Shown: positions 18,382-27,559, numbered from the stretch's first letter. The stretch is 64,000 bases of DNA from an uncultured Eubacteriales bacterium (GCA_905209085.1 CAJLRM010000005.1:206623-270622), one strand, 5' to 3'. A program made the numbers and translations. The notes: generated by a model from the letters alone, not told the origin.

Positions 18382-18400
18382 ATTTTTATGATAAATTCAA
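18372..18400 (-). promoter_or_regulatory. Possible promoter of the 9-18 kb locus
   Basis: Minus-strand TTGAAT (18395-18400), 17-base spacer, TAAAAT (18372-18377). It lies inside an AT-rich stretch and overlaps the divergent AraC promoter, so it may be fortuitous. Confidence 0.4.
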
Positions 18401-19320
18401 CGCAAAATCAATCAAATATTATGCAGAATCAGTCAGTTCCGTTTTTTTCAGAGAATCGCACTTTTACCGACGAAGCGCCGTTTTTTCCCGAAAAGGGATT
18501 GTGGAAACACATTCCCGACGCAAGACTGAGTTTCATGCACGAGCACAATTTTCTCGAAATCGGCTTTATGGAAAAGGGCGCGGGATTATTCAACGTCGAC
18601 GGAGATGTCTACCACGTACAGGAACCTTGCTGTTCCATCCTCTACGCGGGAATGCTGCACAGTGCTCAAAGCGACAGGGAAAATCCTTCCGAATGGTATT
18701 TTCTCTACATAGACGCGGGAAAAGTTCTCCGCCACCTCGACGAAACCTCCTTAAAGAGTTTAAAAGCTTTTCATTATCCTCAATATTCCTTTCCCGCCGT
18801 TCTCACCAGACGGGAATATCCCGAAATCTTCTCTCTTGTAAAGATGATCGAGGAAGAAGCTACCGCGCATAAAGAACGCTGTAATGAAGTCGCGGAGGGG
18901 CTTTTATTTTCTCTGCTCATCCTCCACGGCAGACTCATGGTTCAAAAGACGGAAGAACCGCGCGATAACGGAGAAACCTTTCGCAAAATCAGCAAAGCGA
19001 TCGACTTCATACACAACAATTATATGGAGAGTATAGCCGTGGAGCAGCTTGCGGATATGTGCTATATCAGTCAGCCGACTCTGCGCCGTTCCTTCCTTGA
19101 ATTTACGGGATGCGCGCCCCTGGAATATGTGCATAAGGTGCGCATTCACAACGCCGCCGTCATGCTGCTCTCTTCCGAACGTTCCGTTCTCGACATTGCG
19201 GGAAGCACGGGATACACTACCCTGTCCAGCTTCAACAGGCAATTTTTCAAACACTTCGGAATGTCGCCGCGGGAATGGAAAAAAAGCGAAAAGAAGAAAC
19301 AACCCGTCGGCGGAAACTGA
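18388..19320 (+). CDS. AraC family regulator, divergent from the ADP-ribosylglycohydrolase locus
   Basis: A 310-residue AraC protein. Residues ~45-130 are a cupin sensor (MHEHNFLEIGFMEKGAG, HVQEPCCSILYAGMLHSAQ); residues ~205-300 are the double helix-turn-helix, closing with SSFNRQFFKHFGMSPREW. The start at 18388 is chosen because a consensus promoter ends six bases before it. No ribosome site precedes this ATG or the next in-frame ATG at 18421, so the message may be leaderless. It most likely controls the divergent secreted-enzyme locus in response to a sugar. Confidence 0.87.
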   Translation: MINSTQNQSNIMQNQSVPFFSENRTFTDEAPFFPEKGLWKHIPDARLSFMHEHNFLEIGFMEKGAGLFNVDGDVYHVQEPCCSILYAGMLHSAQSDRENPSEWYFLYIDAGKVLRHLDETSLKSLKAFHYPQYSFPAVLTRREYPEIFSLVKMIEEEATAHKERCNEVAEGLLFSLLILHGRLMVQKTEEPRDNGETFRKISKAIDFIHNNYMESIAVEQLADMCYISQPTLRRSFLEFTGCAPLEYVHKVRIHNAAVMLLSSERSVLDIAGSTGYTTLSSFNRQFFKHFGMSPREWKKSEKKKQPVGGN

Positions 19321-19544
19321 TTTTTTCAAAATTCCGTCTTAAAGCAGGCTTTCAAATATTTAGCGCGAATAAAAGTTTGCCTCTTTCGCTGCGTGGAAAC
19401 CTTCCCTTTGCTCGGATATAGACTTCCTTTCAGATTTTACGGCTTTATTCCTTTAAAATTTTGATTTTCCGCTCCTTTCGTTTACAGAAAACGGAAACGT
19501 TCCTAAGCGGAACAAAAAGTCGTACACGGATAATCTGAAAACGA

Positions 19545-19583
19545 AAAAAGCCGCACGAACTTGTATTCGCGCGGCGTTTCTTT
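19545..19583 (+). terminator. Terminator-like hairpin, bidirectional
   Basis: GCCGCACGAA (19550-19559) pairs with TTCGCGCGGC (19566-19575) with one mismatch; A-rich before and T-rich after. It is over 200 bases downstream of the AraC stop. Confidence 0.6.
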
Positions 19584-19974
19584 CTTATAGGGATCGCTTA
19601 GAAACGCATTTCCCTATAAAAAATCACTTGTCCCATTTTTTAACGCTTCTTTCCCTGTCGAGCGGCACCGTTTTTCTCACTTTCCTAACGCGGAAAATTT
19701 ATAAAAAGTCATAACGATGCGTCAACTCCTAAGGTCCATCTCCTTTTAAGGGTATGAGTATAAGCAACGGCGCCGTTCGCGCCGGAAAAAAGTCACCGCA
19801 TTTACGGCGCCGAAGCCGAAAATCGTTTTCGGCGTTCCCCCGCCCGCTCTTCACGAAGCGACCTAAGGCGTGCGTGCGGCTATCCGTTTTTATGACTTCA
19901 ATCGCCCGAGCTGCGCCCGCATTCTATTTATCGAGAGTCCTCTTGTTTTCCCGGCTTCTTCCGAGTGAAAATTA

Positions 19975-20017
19975 AAAAACAAGGGCAGGAATTGCGTTCG
20001 ACGCATCCCTGCCCTTT
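19975..20017 (-). terminator. Terminator of the Gfo/Idh gene
   Basis: AAGGGCAGG and CCTGCCCTT flank an inner TGCGT/ACGCA stem; on the minus strand TTGTTTTTTAA follows. It lies directly after the stop of the oxidoreductase. Confidence 0.85.
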
Positions 20018-20023
20018 CCTTTT

Positions 20024-21298
20024 TCAGACGTTTTCGTGTATTTTGACAAGTTTGCCGCCCGCCTTGCGCGATTCCTCCGCACAGATTCCGATCAGATGGC
20101 TTTCCACGGACTCTTCGAGCGAAGTCGTCGTTTTTTCACGACCGCAAAGCACCTCGTATAACTCTCTGACAAGCCCGTAATCGCCGCCTCCGTGACCATA
20201 CCCGCTCTCGTTCAGCGCGCTCAATCCCAGCGCCCGTTTTTCGCCGCCAAAAGGCTTTACTTCTATGACGTCCCGCGTTTCGTCCAAGACCACCTCGCCC
20301 GTGGTGCCGTAAAATTTCATAATTCTGCCGCCATCCGCCGTGAACGCCGTCATCGTCAGCGTGGCTTTGACGCCGTTTTGAAAGGTCATCTGCGTCAGCT
20401 GATGATCTACCACGTCGTTGTCGCAGGCAAAGACGCACCTTCCGTAAGGACCGTTTTTTATCGCTTCTCCAATCGCTTCCTCCGTCAAAGGGAGCGCCAT
20501 GGTAAGCACGTTATACGGCCAGCAGTTTTCCGGGCGTCCTTGCTTTTTCCATTTCTCTATGTAAAGCGTTTTGGCGCTGTACGGACAGCTGTCGAGGTAT
20601 TTACAGTCCAAACAGCGTTTTGCAGCGCCTTCGGGCGCGTTGACCGAGGTGAAATAAGTCAGATCGCCCACCGAGGAAACAGACTCGCATTTCGCCCCCG
20701 CAAAATGTTGAAGAAGATCGAGATCGTGACAACACTTGGCGAGAATCATGGGCGTAGTGTCCTCGGCGCGCCGCCAGTTTCCGCGCACATAGCTGTGCGC
20801 CTGATGCCAATACGCCACCTGTTCGATTGCCTGTATCGCCACCAGCCGCCCCACCGCGCCTTCTTTTAACAGTTCCTCCACCTTGCGGAAGGCGTTTGCG
20901 TACCGCAATACGTGGCAGACTAATACCTTTCCCCCATATTTTTTCTGCGCCTCTAAAAGAGCAAAACACTCTTCTTTTTTGTCTGTAACGGGCTTTTCCA
21001 GCAGAATGTCATACCCCGTTTTCAACCCGGCAAGGCACTGCCGCACATGGTCGGCGTCCAAAGTCGTCACCGTGAGCAAATCGGCGCGTTTTTCCTTAAA
21101 AAATTCCTCCTCGCTCGAAAATCTGTTTTCCCGGGGCACCTGAAAAATCTGACCGTATTTTTCCAATTTTTCGGGACAGATGTCGCAAAGCGCAACGACC
21201 TTGTACCGATCCTTCCCCTCCAAAAACAACCGTCCGTAACTTTCCGCCCCGCGCGCTCCGCAGCCCAAAATTGCCACCGTAAAAATTCTATCCGCCAT
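20024..21298 (-). CDS. Gfo/Idh/MocA family oxidoreductase
   Basis: A 424-residue NAD(P)-dependent oxidoreductase. The N-terminal Rossmann motif is VAILGCGARGAESYGRLFLE; the family's EKP signature is in DILLEKPVTDKKE near residue 100; the C-terminal half is the alpha/beta substrate domain with CCHDLDLLQHFAG supplying the usual His/Asp. A cysteine cluster, CLDCKYLDSCPYS near residue 235, could bind metal and is found in a subset of this family. AAAAGGAGAAACT precedes the ATG. It is a separate unit ending in a strong terminator. The sugar or cyclitol substrate cannot be read from sequence. Confidence 0.9.
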   Translation of the reverse strand: MADRIFTVAILGCGARGAESYGRLFLEGKDRYKVVALCDICPEKLEKYGQIFQVPRENRFSSEEEFFKEKRADLLTVTTLDADHVRQCLAGLKTGYDILLEKPVTDKKEECFALLEAQKKYGGKVLVCHVLRYANAFRKVEELLKEGAVGRLVAIQAIEQVAYWHQAHSYVRGNWRRAEDTTPMILAKCCHDLDLLQHFAGAKCESVSSVGDLTYFTSVNAPEGAAKRCLDCKYLDSCPYSAKTLYIEKWKKQGRPENCWPYNVLTMALPLTEEAIGEAIKNGPYGRCVFACDNDVVDHQLTQMTFQNGVKATLTMTAFTADGGRIMKFYGTTGEVVLDETRDVIEVKPFGGEKRALGLSALNESGYGHGGGDYGLVRELYEVLCGREKTTTSLEESVESHLIGICAEESRKAGGKLVKIHENV

Positions 21299-21398
21299 AG
21301 TTTCTCCTTTTCCGTCCCCTTTTCGACGGAACTCGTCTTATAATACTATTATAGCAAACCGATTTTACGTTTTCCAGCCTATTAACGACAAATTTATG

Positions 21399-22193
21399 TC
21401 AAATATTGATTTGTTTTTTGAAAGAAGAAAGGCGCGGGCTTTTACCGAATTCCTTTTTATAAGCGCGGTAAAAAGTGTTTGCGCTTTCAAACCCGCATTC
21501 GTAGGCGATTTCAAGTACATTTTTGTCTGTGTTTTCTTGGAGCAGGCGCTCCGCCTGTAAAGCGCGAAGACGATTGACGTAATGATTCCAATTTTCTCTA
21601 AGATAGGTATGCAGAAGCCGGGACAAGTGTTCCCGCGAATATCCGAACCGGCGACTCAGCACCGTCAAAGACAAATCTCCTCTCGCATTGGCCTGCGCAT
21701 AGCGCAGAATCTCGCAGACGAGAGTGGAACGCTTATCTTCCCGTTTTTCCTCCATGGGCACGCTTTCCGCCAAATTCCCCAATAAGATGTCCGTCGCCCC
21801 GCGGAACACCATATGCGCATTGTCCTTTTCTCTCTCCGCGCCACAAAGAGTTAAAAGAGTTTCCAGCAAAGCGTAGTCGGAAAAAGAAAAGAACTTGGGA
21901 AAAGTACGGCCGCTTTTCGCCCCGAAAAAGTCTTCAAAATAGCTTTTGTCGCCGAGCAGGACATAGACCAAAGAGCCTGCGTCCCGATAGGAGTGAACGC
22001 AAAAACTATCGGCAAAGCACGCCTGACCCGTTGAAAGCAGTCGGCACTCCCCGTCCAGATTGACTTCCGCGCATCCCTTTTCCACAAAGACGAATTCGAG
22101 CGCGCTGTGAAAATGCGCCGCACCGTACAGGATAGGTCTATGCGCAAACAAATAATATCCGCGTCCTTCTGCAGGAAGTTCGTAATAACTCAT
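21399..22193 (-). CDS. AraC family transcriptional regulator
   Basis: A 264-residue AraC protein: cupin-like sensor at ~10-90 (FHSALEFVFVEKGCAEVNLD) and double helix-turn-helix at ~165-260 ending SANTFYRAYKKEFGKSPRL. The ATG at 22193 has ACGGAGAAAAG upstream and starts at the family's N-terminus; an open frame reaching 22457 passes through the promoter. The gene follows the Gfo/Idh gene's upstream side by 100 bases and reads the same way, so it may control that oxidoreductase. Confidence 0.87.
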   Translation of the reverse strand: MSYYELPAEGRGYYLFAHRPILYGAAHFHSALEFVFVEKGCAEVNLDGECRLLSTGQACFADSFCVHSYRDAGSLVYVLLGDKSYFEDFFGAKSGRTFPKFFSFSDYALLETLLTLCGAEREKDNAHMVFRGATDILLGNLAESVPMEEKREDKRSTLVCEILRYAQANARGDLSLTVLSRRFGYSREHLSRLLHTYLRENWNHYVNRLRALQAERLLQENTDKNVLEIAYECGFESANTFYRAYKKEFGKSPRLSSFKKQINI

Positions 22194-22271
22194 CGCATCT
22201 TTTCTCCGTCTTATTTTCAAAGGGTCCCAATCCTTTCGTCCAAAAAAAAGAATCGGCTCTTCCCGACGACA

Positions 22272-22300
22272 ATTATAGCACAGGTAAAATTGCAAGTCAA
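22272..22300 (-). promoter_or_regulatory. AraC promoter
   Basis: Minus-strand TTGACT (22295-22300), 17-base spacer, TATAAT (22272-22277), about 70 bases upstream of the ATG at 22193. Confidence 0.8.
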
Positions 22301-22396
22301 CGATTAGAAAGAAGAACGGATTTTTGAAAGGGGATAACAAATCTGAAAAATCGAAACTCGCCGGAATAAGAAAAGAAATCTTGGCAATACTCTTTG

Positions 22397-22466
22397 ACGG
22401 AGAAGATAAATAAAAAGGAGCATTGCGCGGCAGATTTTCTCCGTTTCTACCGCGCAAGTATGGAAA
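22397..22466 (+). promoter_or_regulatory. Structured leader with displaced ribosome site
   Basis: AAAAAGGAG (22412-22420) is 46 bases from the ATG at 22467. Between them TTGCGCGG (22423-22430) and CCGCGCAA (22450-22457) form a perfect 8-bp stem; folding it out leaves 11 bases between the site and the ATG. The loop segment TTCTCCGT (22437-22444) is complementary to ACGGAGAA (22397-22404), so a pseudoknot is possible. Confidence 0.5.
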
Positions 22467-22922
22467 ATGAAACTGAATCAGAAAGAAACCCAGCTTATCA
22501 CCGAACTTAAAAACCAGGAACAGCTTTGCATCCAGAAATATGATTTTTATGCGAAGCAGGCAAAGGATCCCGAGCTGAAAAATTTATTCAAGACGATCGC
22601 CAAACACGAACAGCAACATTTCGATATGTTGGAAAACTTGTTGGGCGGTACCCTTCCGCAGATTAAAAATCATGAGCCTCGCGCCGTAAAATACGAACCG
22701 CAAGCCTCGCACAAAGGGACTCAGGAAGAAAAGGAGTTCGATAAATTCTTATGCACGGACATCATTGTCACGGAAAAATACGTGGCAACGGACTACAACA
22801 ACGATCTGTTTTACTTTGCGTCCACCGAAGTAAGAAACGTCCTCAACGCCATCATGACCGACGAACAAAATCATGCGGAAATGATCTGGAAATACAAAGT
22901 CGCCAATAAAATGGCGGCCTAA
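22467..22922 (+). CDS. CotF-like spore coat/ferritin-like protein
   Basis: A 151-residue, all-helical protein resembling the CotF/ferritin-like family of Firmicutes. Two halves each carry metal-type motifs: KHEQQHFDML near residue 50 and TDEQNHAEMIW near 135, with further Glu residues in the first and third helices. Members are small coat proteins or rubrerythrin-like proteins in spore formers. It stands alone on the plus strand and ends in a strong terminator. The ATG has no close ribosome site; see the structured leader upstream. A role in sporulation is inferred from the family only. Confidence 0.75.
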   Translation: MKLNQKETQLITELKNQEQLCIQKYDFYAKQAKDPELKNLFKTIAKHEQQHFDMLENLLGGTLPQIKNHEPRAVKYEPQASHKGTQEEKEFDKFLCTDIIVTEKYVATDYNNDLFYFASTEVRNVLNAIMTDEQNHAEMIWKYKVANKMAA

Positions 22923-22950
22923 AACGTCGCAACATTTGCATCTATTCCTA

Positions 22951-22987
22951 AAAGAGCCGAATCGTCAAAGCGATTCGGCTCTTTTTA
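22951..22987 (+). terminator. Strong bidirectional terminator
   Basis: AAAGAGCCGAATCG (22951-22964) and its exact complement (22971-22984) around TCAAAG, followed by Ts. It ends the CotF-like gene and may serve the convergent 23-34 kb locus as well. Confidence 0.92.
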
Positions 22988-23055
22988 AATTCCAAAGCTC
23001 CTTAAAATCCACACTTTTTTATCGGGAAATATTTTAGCCTCGCAATTCGTTTTCC

Positions 23056-24006
23056 CTATACAAAGAACTCATCGAGAGTCTTTCCGTAGAGTTTAATATC
23101 TCCGTCGCCGTACTTCGCCCGCCATTCGCCGTCCATAAAGCCCGAAAAGGTGGTGATTCCGCCCACGCCCAAATCGGAGTAATAGGAAACGTCCCGTTTT
23201 AATTTTTCCGCGTCGAGATCCAATGCTTTGGCGTTTTCTCTCTTCCATTGACAAAACAGGGAAACGTCCAAAAAATATTCGAGTATCTGCGTCGTCCGCG
23301 CAGGAAAAATATTCAACAGTTCTTCCAGAGTTTTTCTCGTCTTTACGTTCGCCGCGTCGTCCCCGTCGAGAGGCTTTGCATGATTGCGTCCGATGGGAGC
23401 GAATTCCAAAAACAGATCTTTATCCGGTCGGATTGTGGGAACCTCCGAGGAATCCTGATAGGAAAGAAAGCTAAGTTTCGCGTCCTTGTCGTATCTTTTC
23501 AGTCCCTTCAATATATGCTTCATGATAATCATATTCTGATCCGCCCCGCCATAGCGCCGACACTTGTCGCAATAGCAGAGGCTGTTTACGCAGTCGTCGC
23601 TCCAAATATAGTAGCAGTGGGATTTTTGTCGAAGTAGCAACGCCAGCTTATAAGCGGAAGTTTCTAAAAACGCGAGCGCAGTTTGATTGCTGACGCATAA
23701 ATTCCAGTCGTTTACCCGTTCGCCCTTGTCGTTTACGCGGAACCAGTCGGGATGCAATTTGAAAAGACTGCGGGGAAGCAACCAGTCCACGGCGTGCAGC
23801 TGATGTTCTATTTCAAAGCCGTTTGCTTCGAATTCGGAGATCAGCTTCTGCGTGTCCTCATTCAACAGCCAATTGAGATGCCCTTCCACGCCGCCGTATT
23901 GGTAGAGAGAATGAAAGCCGATGGTATTGATGCCGCTCTCTTGGAGAATGGGCAGCCATTCCCGAGAAAAATCCCTGTTGAGTATAATAATTCCTTTTTT
24001 CTTCAT
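23056..24006 (-). CDS. DUF4838-like glycan-processing protein (second copy)
   Basis: A 316-residue cytoplasmic protein resembling DUF4838-type proteins found in polysaccharide loci. It begins MKKKGIIILNRDFSREWLPI and shows a C-x-C-x-x-C motif (SLCYCDKCRRYG, ~residues 145-156), YIWSDD just before it, and conserved FLEFAPIGRNH and YFLDVSLFCQW segments. It is a paralogue of the adjacent 24017-24910 protein, sharing order and motifs throughout. No signal peptide is seen. It is the last gene of the 23-34 kb glycan locus. Some related proteins are thought to be alpha-glucuronidase-like, but no activity can be assigned here. Confidence 0.62.
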   Translation of the reverse strand: MKKKGIIILNRDFSREWLPILQESGINTIGFHSLYQYGGVEGHLNWLLNEDTQKLISEFEANGFEIEHQLHAVDWLLPRSLFKLHPDWFRVNDKGERVNDWNLCVSNQTALAFLETSAYKLALLLRQKSHCYYIWSDDCVNSLCYCDKCRRYGGADQNMIIMKHILKGLKRYDKDAKLSFLSYQDSSEVPTIRPDKDLFLEFAPIGRNHAKPLDGDDAANVKTRKTLEELLNIFPARTTQILEYFLDVSLFCQWKRENAKALDLDAEKLKRDVSYYSDLGVGGITTFSGFMDGEWRAKYGDGDIKLYGKTLDEFFV

Positions 24007-24016
24007 GTCCTAAGTC

Positions 24017-24910
24017 CTATAACAAAGCGTATTTCATAATGCCTTTATATCCGTGTTTTTCCACGTAATTCTTTTCGGGAAACACCGTAAAGGTGGTCAA
24101 AAAACCCACGCCCAGCGAGCGATAATAGTCAATATCTTCGACGGTCCGTTTTCCGTCCCGGCAAAACGCCGCATAATCGTAGCTCAAAAAATATTCCAGG
24201 ATTTCGCTCTCTTCCCCGCCCCATCGACTTATTAAGTTTTCGCAGCGCGCGCGATAAGACGCATTGGTTTCTCCTTGCGCAAGGGGAAGATCGTGACTCC
24301 TTTTAAAGGGCGCGTATTCCAGAAAAAGCCCCTCGGGAGGCTCCCCGTCGAATGCCTCTTCTCCATAGACGAGAAAGGAAAGCTTCGCCTTCCCGTCGTA
24401 TTTCCGAATTCCCCGGAGCATCGCCTCGCAAAAACGCAGATTTTGTTGCGCCGCGCTTAGCCTTCGACATTTTTCACACCGACAGCCGATATCTCCGCCG
24501 AGATCGTCGTCGGGCCAGAAATGATAGCGGTGAGAGTTTTGCCGTAAAAGGCGGGCGAGCCGCTCGGCGTCCCTTTCGATGAGCGCCAAAGCCTCAGAAG
24601 ACGAGGGACAGGCATTATAATCGTCCGTCCGTTCCCCCTTTTCGTTCATTCTGAACAGCGCGCTGTCCGAAGCAAACAGCTCCCGAGGCAGGAGATAGGC
24701 GAGCGCGTGCAGTTTATACTCCACCCGTATCCCCGCTTCTTCGAAGCGTTCGATTGCCTTCCTCTGCCGTTCGACGAAGTCGAGAAATTCCCGAACGCCC
24801 GCGCGCCGAGGGTCGGCGTGCAGACCCAAGAGTCTTATTCCCGCCTTTTGCAGAGGCGAAAGCCAGCCTTCGTTGAAATCGTCCTGCAACAATACAAGTC
24901 CCTTTTCCAA
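24017..24910 (-). CDS. DUF4838-like glycan-processing protein (first copy)
   Basis: A 297-residue paralogue of its downstream neighbour, with the same skeleton: LVLLQDDFNEGWLSPLQKAG at the N-terminus, ELFASDSALFRMNEKGERTD, HFWPDDDLGGDIGCRCEKCR with the CxCxxC motif near residue 145, and YAPFKRSHDLPL. The start is a TTG at 24910, five bases after the stop of the GH43-like gene; no in-frame ATG lies near, and ACGGGG sits upstream. Both copies lack export signals, so they would act on imported material. Function is unknown. Confidence 0.6.
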   Translation of the reverse strand: MEKGLVLLQDDFNEGWLSPLQKAGIRLLGLHADPRRAGVREFLDFVERQRKAIERFEEAGIRVEYKLHALAYLLPRELFASDSALFRMNEKGERTDDYNACPSSSEALALIERDAERLARLLRQNSHRYHFWPDDDLGGDIGCRCEKCRRLSAAQQNLRFCEAMLRGIRKYDGKAKLSFLVYGEEAFDGEPPEGLFLEYAPFKRSHDLPLAQGETNASYRARCENLISRWGGEESEILEYFLSYDYAAFCRDGKRTVEDIDYYRSLGVGFLTTFTVFPEKNYVEKHGYKGIMKYALL

Positions 24911-24915
24911 TCCAG

Positions 24916-27549
24916 TTACCCCGTGATTTTCAGATTTTTATAGGACATGGACGCCCCGCCCGAGTAGAAGCCGAACCGCCCGCCGCCGAACACGATATCA
25001 TCCGTAAACGACAATCTTTCGGATACGCCCTTTGCGTTAGTCACCAAAACGTCTATCGAGTTGCCCTTCACTTGGATTTTTATGCGATTCCACGTCCCGA
25101 CGTCGAGAGAGAGTCTTTCCGCCGCCGCGTTGCTGTCCGTGTGCGTGTAATTGAGTTTCTCGATCTTTACCATCCGCTTGTTGAAGGCGACGTAATAGCC
25201 CTGCATATACTTATAGTCCTCCGTCACGTATGCGGAATTGGAATACCTCGCGCCGTGAACGATGAATCCCGCGGTGTAAACGCTTTCTTCATTGATGCGG
25301 AAATCGCATTCCACCGTATAATCGAGCAGTCCCTTGCCTCCGAAATACGCCAGCGACCGCGCGCCCTCTCTCGATACCAAAGAGGCCGTTTCATCCCCTT
25401 CGCGCTTTTCAAACCGCCAAAGCGAAAGCTGTTCCATCCCCGCGGGCGGCGCGCTTTCCAAAGATTGCGCATAGGAAAAAAGATTGCCCGTGCTTTCCGT
25501 AAAGGTGAAGGAATGAAATTCCACGTCTTCGCCCAGACAGGTAAATTCGATTTGTCTTACGCCCTTGCCGACGGGGATTTCCGCAATCGTCGTCTTGACG
25601 AGCGATTCGCCGCTCGTCGGGAGCACTTTGGGAATTTCCGCAACGAACATTTCTCCTCCGTCCACGCGCACTCCCAGCTTTTTTCCCGCCTGATTTTTGT
25701 TTAAAGTCATTTGCAGCGCATAATACCCCGTATCGGCGCCCGTCCTGTCCGCGGCGAAATCGACGAGATATACCGCTTTATCGCCGGCATTTTTCAAACG
25801 CATTTTCCCGAGTCCCACGTGCGCCCCGCCGTACTCTTTCCCGTCCGTTTCCGCATATCCGCTTTCCGCGCCGAACGAGGAGCCGTGCCCCTCGTAAACG
25901 CCTTGGGGAAGATAGCTTTCCGCACCGATGTTGACATAGGAGAGTTTCGGCTCTATCGCGTCGCTGAGCCCCTTTGCCACCGACGAGAGCGCCGTATAGC
26001 CAAAGCGCCCGCCGGAGCCGCCGTAACCGAATTTCCCCTCTCCGACATTCAATTCGAGGTTTTCAATCTTTAAAAGGTCGTCGAAATAGACGTCCGCTTT
26101 TCCGTCCCGACAGGCCACGCGCACCGTCTGCAAAAGGTCGGGCGCGTCGTAGGCGCGGACGATGTTTCCGCTTCCCTTTTCCGCCGTCTTGCCGTCGGCC
26201 ACGCTGAAAACCCGTATCTTTTTCGCCGCGAGATCCGTTGCGACATACGAATAATTGTTTTCGTCTACATATCCGAAGATACATTTTACGCCCCCGCCCG
26301 TAAAATTATATTCCGCGGTAAACGTCGAGGCGCCCTTTTCTTTCGAAAGGAGGTTTTCTCCGCTCTTGATAAAATTTTCGTCGTTCTCGGGCGAATAGCT
26401 GTAAATCTCCGGCCGCTTCGGCTTTATCGAACGGAACTGCGTCTGCGCCGAATCCATGCCCGTCCCGTTGAAGGTGAGGCGGTCGATGGCAAACGAACAA
26501 TTGGGGCCAGACGAATTAACGCTGAAATAGTGATAATACAATCCGTCCATGTCCGGTCCGAGCACGGAAGTGGCATGACCGAGAGAATAGAAAGCGGGAT
26601 CCGTTTCGCAGCCCATGGGCCAGTCGATTCCCTGTTCGAATCCTTCGGCGTTCACCTTATTTTCCGTCCCGAACGCCCGTTTCCAGCCGTCGCCCCGCGC
26701 GGTGGAATAATGGGTAAGATATCCCGGACTCAGAATGTTGGAGCCCGTATACATCAAGTAGTAATTTCCGCGGCGTTTAAACATCCCGTTGCCTTCCGTC
26801 CAGCCGCCCACCGAGCTTTCCGCGAGATTGATATAACTGTTTTCGTCATAGGCTACGCTGTCCATCGTCGGCATTTGAAAGGCGCGGATTCCCGTAAAAT
26901 AGTTATCCTGATGCCCGCTCATAAAATATACGTCCTCGTTGTCGTCGATGAAGATATCGCAGTCGATATTCAGCGTCGTCGCGTCGATCGTATAGCAGAC
27001 GGGCTCGCCGTCCGCTCCCGTCACGAATTCAAACGGACCGACGGGCGAAGCCGCTTTCAGAATATAGTTCCCCTGCGCGATTACGTCGTTTTTGATATAG
27101 ACATACATATAAAAAACGTTGTTGTACTGTCTGACGCAGGGCGGATAGGTGTTGTTCAGGCGCGGATCTTCCGCAATAAAGCCTTGGGCATTTACTCCAT
27201 TGTCCGCTTTTTTCCAGGTCATCAGATCTTCCGAACTCCAACAGGGAAGCGAGGAAGAAGCGAAATTCGAGGATCCCATATACATATAGTACAGGCCGTT
27301 ATAGCGCAGAATGAACGCATTTCCCGAGCCGTAGATTCCCTGATCGGGCAGATGTTCGGCAGCGCCTTCGGGATTATAATAGGCATTATACTGATAATTG
27401 TCGTAATATTCCGTCTTATAGTCGGGCGCCGTCCACCCCTCGATGGGAGCGGCGGAGATCGTCTTTCCCGATTCTTGGGGCGAGCAGCCCGTAAGCGCCG
27501 TCGCTCCCGCCAGAGCCATGAAAAGTATCCCTTTCCAAAATTTTTTCAT
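24916..27549 (-). CDS. GH43-like beta-propeller lipoprotein
   Basis: An 877-residue lipoprotein: signal peptide with lipobox TALTGC (Cys ~22). Residues ~60-370 form a five-bladed beta-propeller of GH43/GH32 type (GSGNAFILRYNGLYYMYMGS, FIAEDPRLNNTYPPCVRQY, DIFIDDNEDVYFMSGHQ, GWTEGNGMFKRRGNYYLMYT), where Asp and Glu at blade starts normally catalyse arabinosidase/xylosidase reactions. The rest consists of beta-sandwich domains, the last LamG-like (DVGTWNRIKIQVKG). The ATG at 27549 has AAGGAGATAAAA upstream. It lies in the ABC transporter locus and would trim glycans at the cell surface. Substrate is not determinable. Confidence 0.78.
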   Translation of the reverse strand: MKKFWKGILFMALAGATALTGCSPQESGKTISAAPIEGWTAPDYKTEYYDNYQYNAYYNPEGAAEHLPDQGIYGSGNAFILRYNGLYYMYMGSSNFASSSLPCWSSEDLMTWKKADNGVNAQGFIAEDPRLNNTYPPCVRQYNNVFYMYVYIKNDVIAQGNYILKAASPVGPFEFVTGADGEPVCYTIDATTLNIDCDIFIDDNEDVYFMSGHQDNYFTGIRAFQMPTMDSVAYDENSYINLAESSVGGWTEGNGMFKRRGNYYLMYTGSNILSPGYLTHYSTARGDGWKRAFGTENKVNAEGFEQGIDWPMGCETDPAFYSLGHATSVLGPDMDGLYYHYFSVNSSGPNCSFAIDRLTFNGTGMDSAQTQFRSIKPKRPEIYSYSPENDENFIKSGENLLSKEKGASTFTAEYNFTGGGVKCIFGYVDENNYSYVATDLAAKKIRVFSVADGKTAEKGSGNIVRAYDAPDLLQTVRVACRDGKADVYFDDLLKIENLELNVGEGKFGYGGSGGRFGYTALSSVAKGLSDAIEPKLSYVNIGAESYLPQGVYEGHGSSFGAESGYAETDGKEYGGAHVGLGKMRLKNAGDKAVYLVDFAADRTGADTGYYALQMTLNKNQAGKKLGVRVDGGEMFVAEIPKVLPTSGESLVKTTIAEIPVGKGVRQIEFTCLGEDVEFHSFTFTESTGNLFSYAQSLESAPPAGMEQLSLWRFEKREGDETASLVSREGARSLAYFGGKGLLDYTVECDFRINEESVYTAGFIVHGARYSNSAYVTEDYKYMQGYYVAFNKRMVKIEKLNYTHTDSNAAAERLSLDVGTWNRIKIQVKGNSIDVLVTNAKGVSERLSFTDDIVFGGGRFGFYSGGASMSYKNLKITG

Positions 27550-27559
27550 TTTTATCTCC

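Larger units (their letters stand above)
19321..20023. other. Gap of about 700 bases without a gene
   Basis: Between the convergent AraC and Gfo/Idh genes. It holds two terminators (19550-19575 and 19982-20016). No open frame has a ribosome site or recognisable product. Confidence 0.55.
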
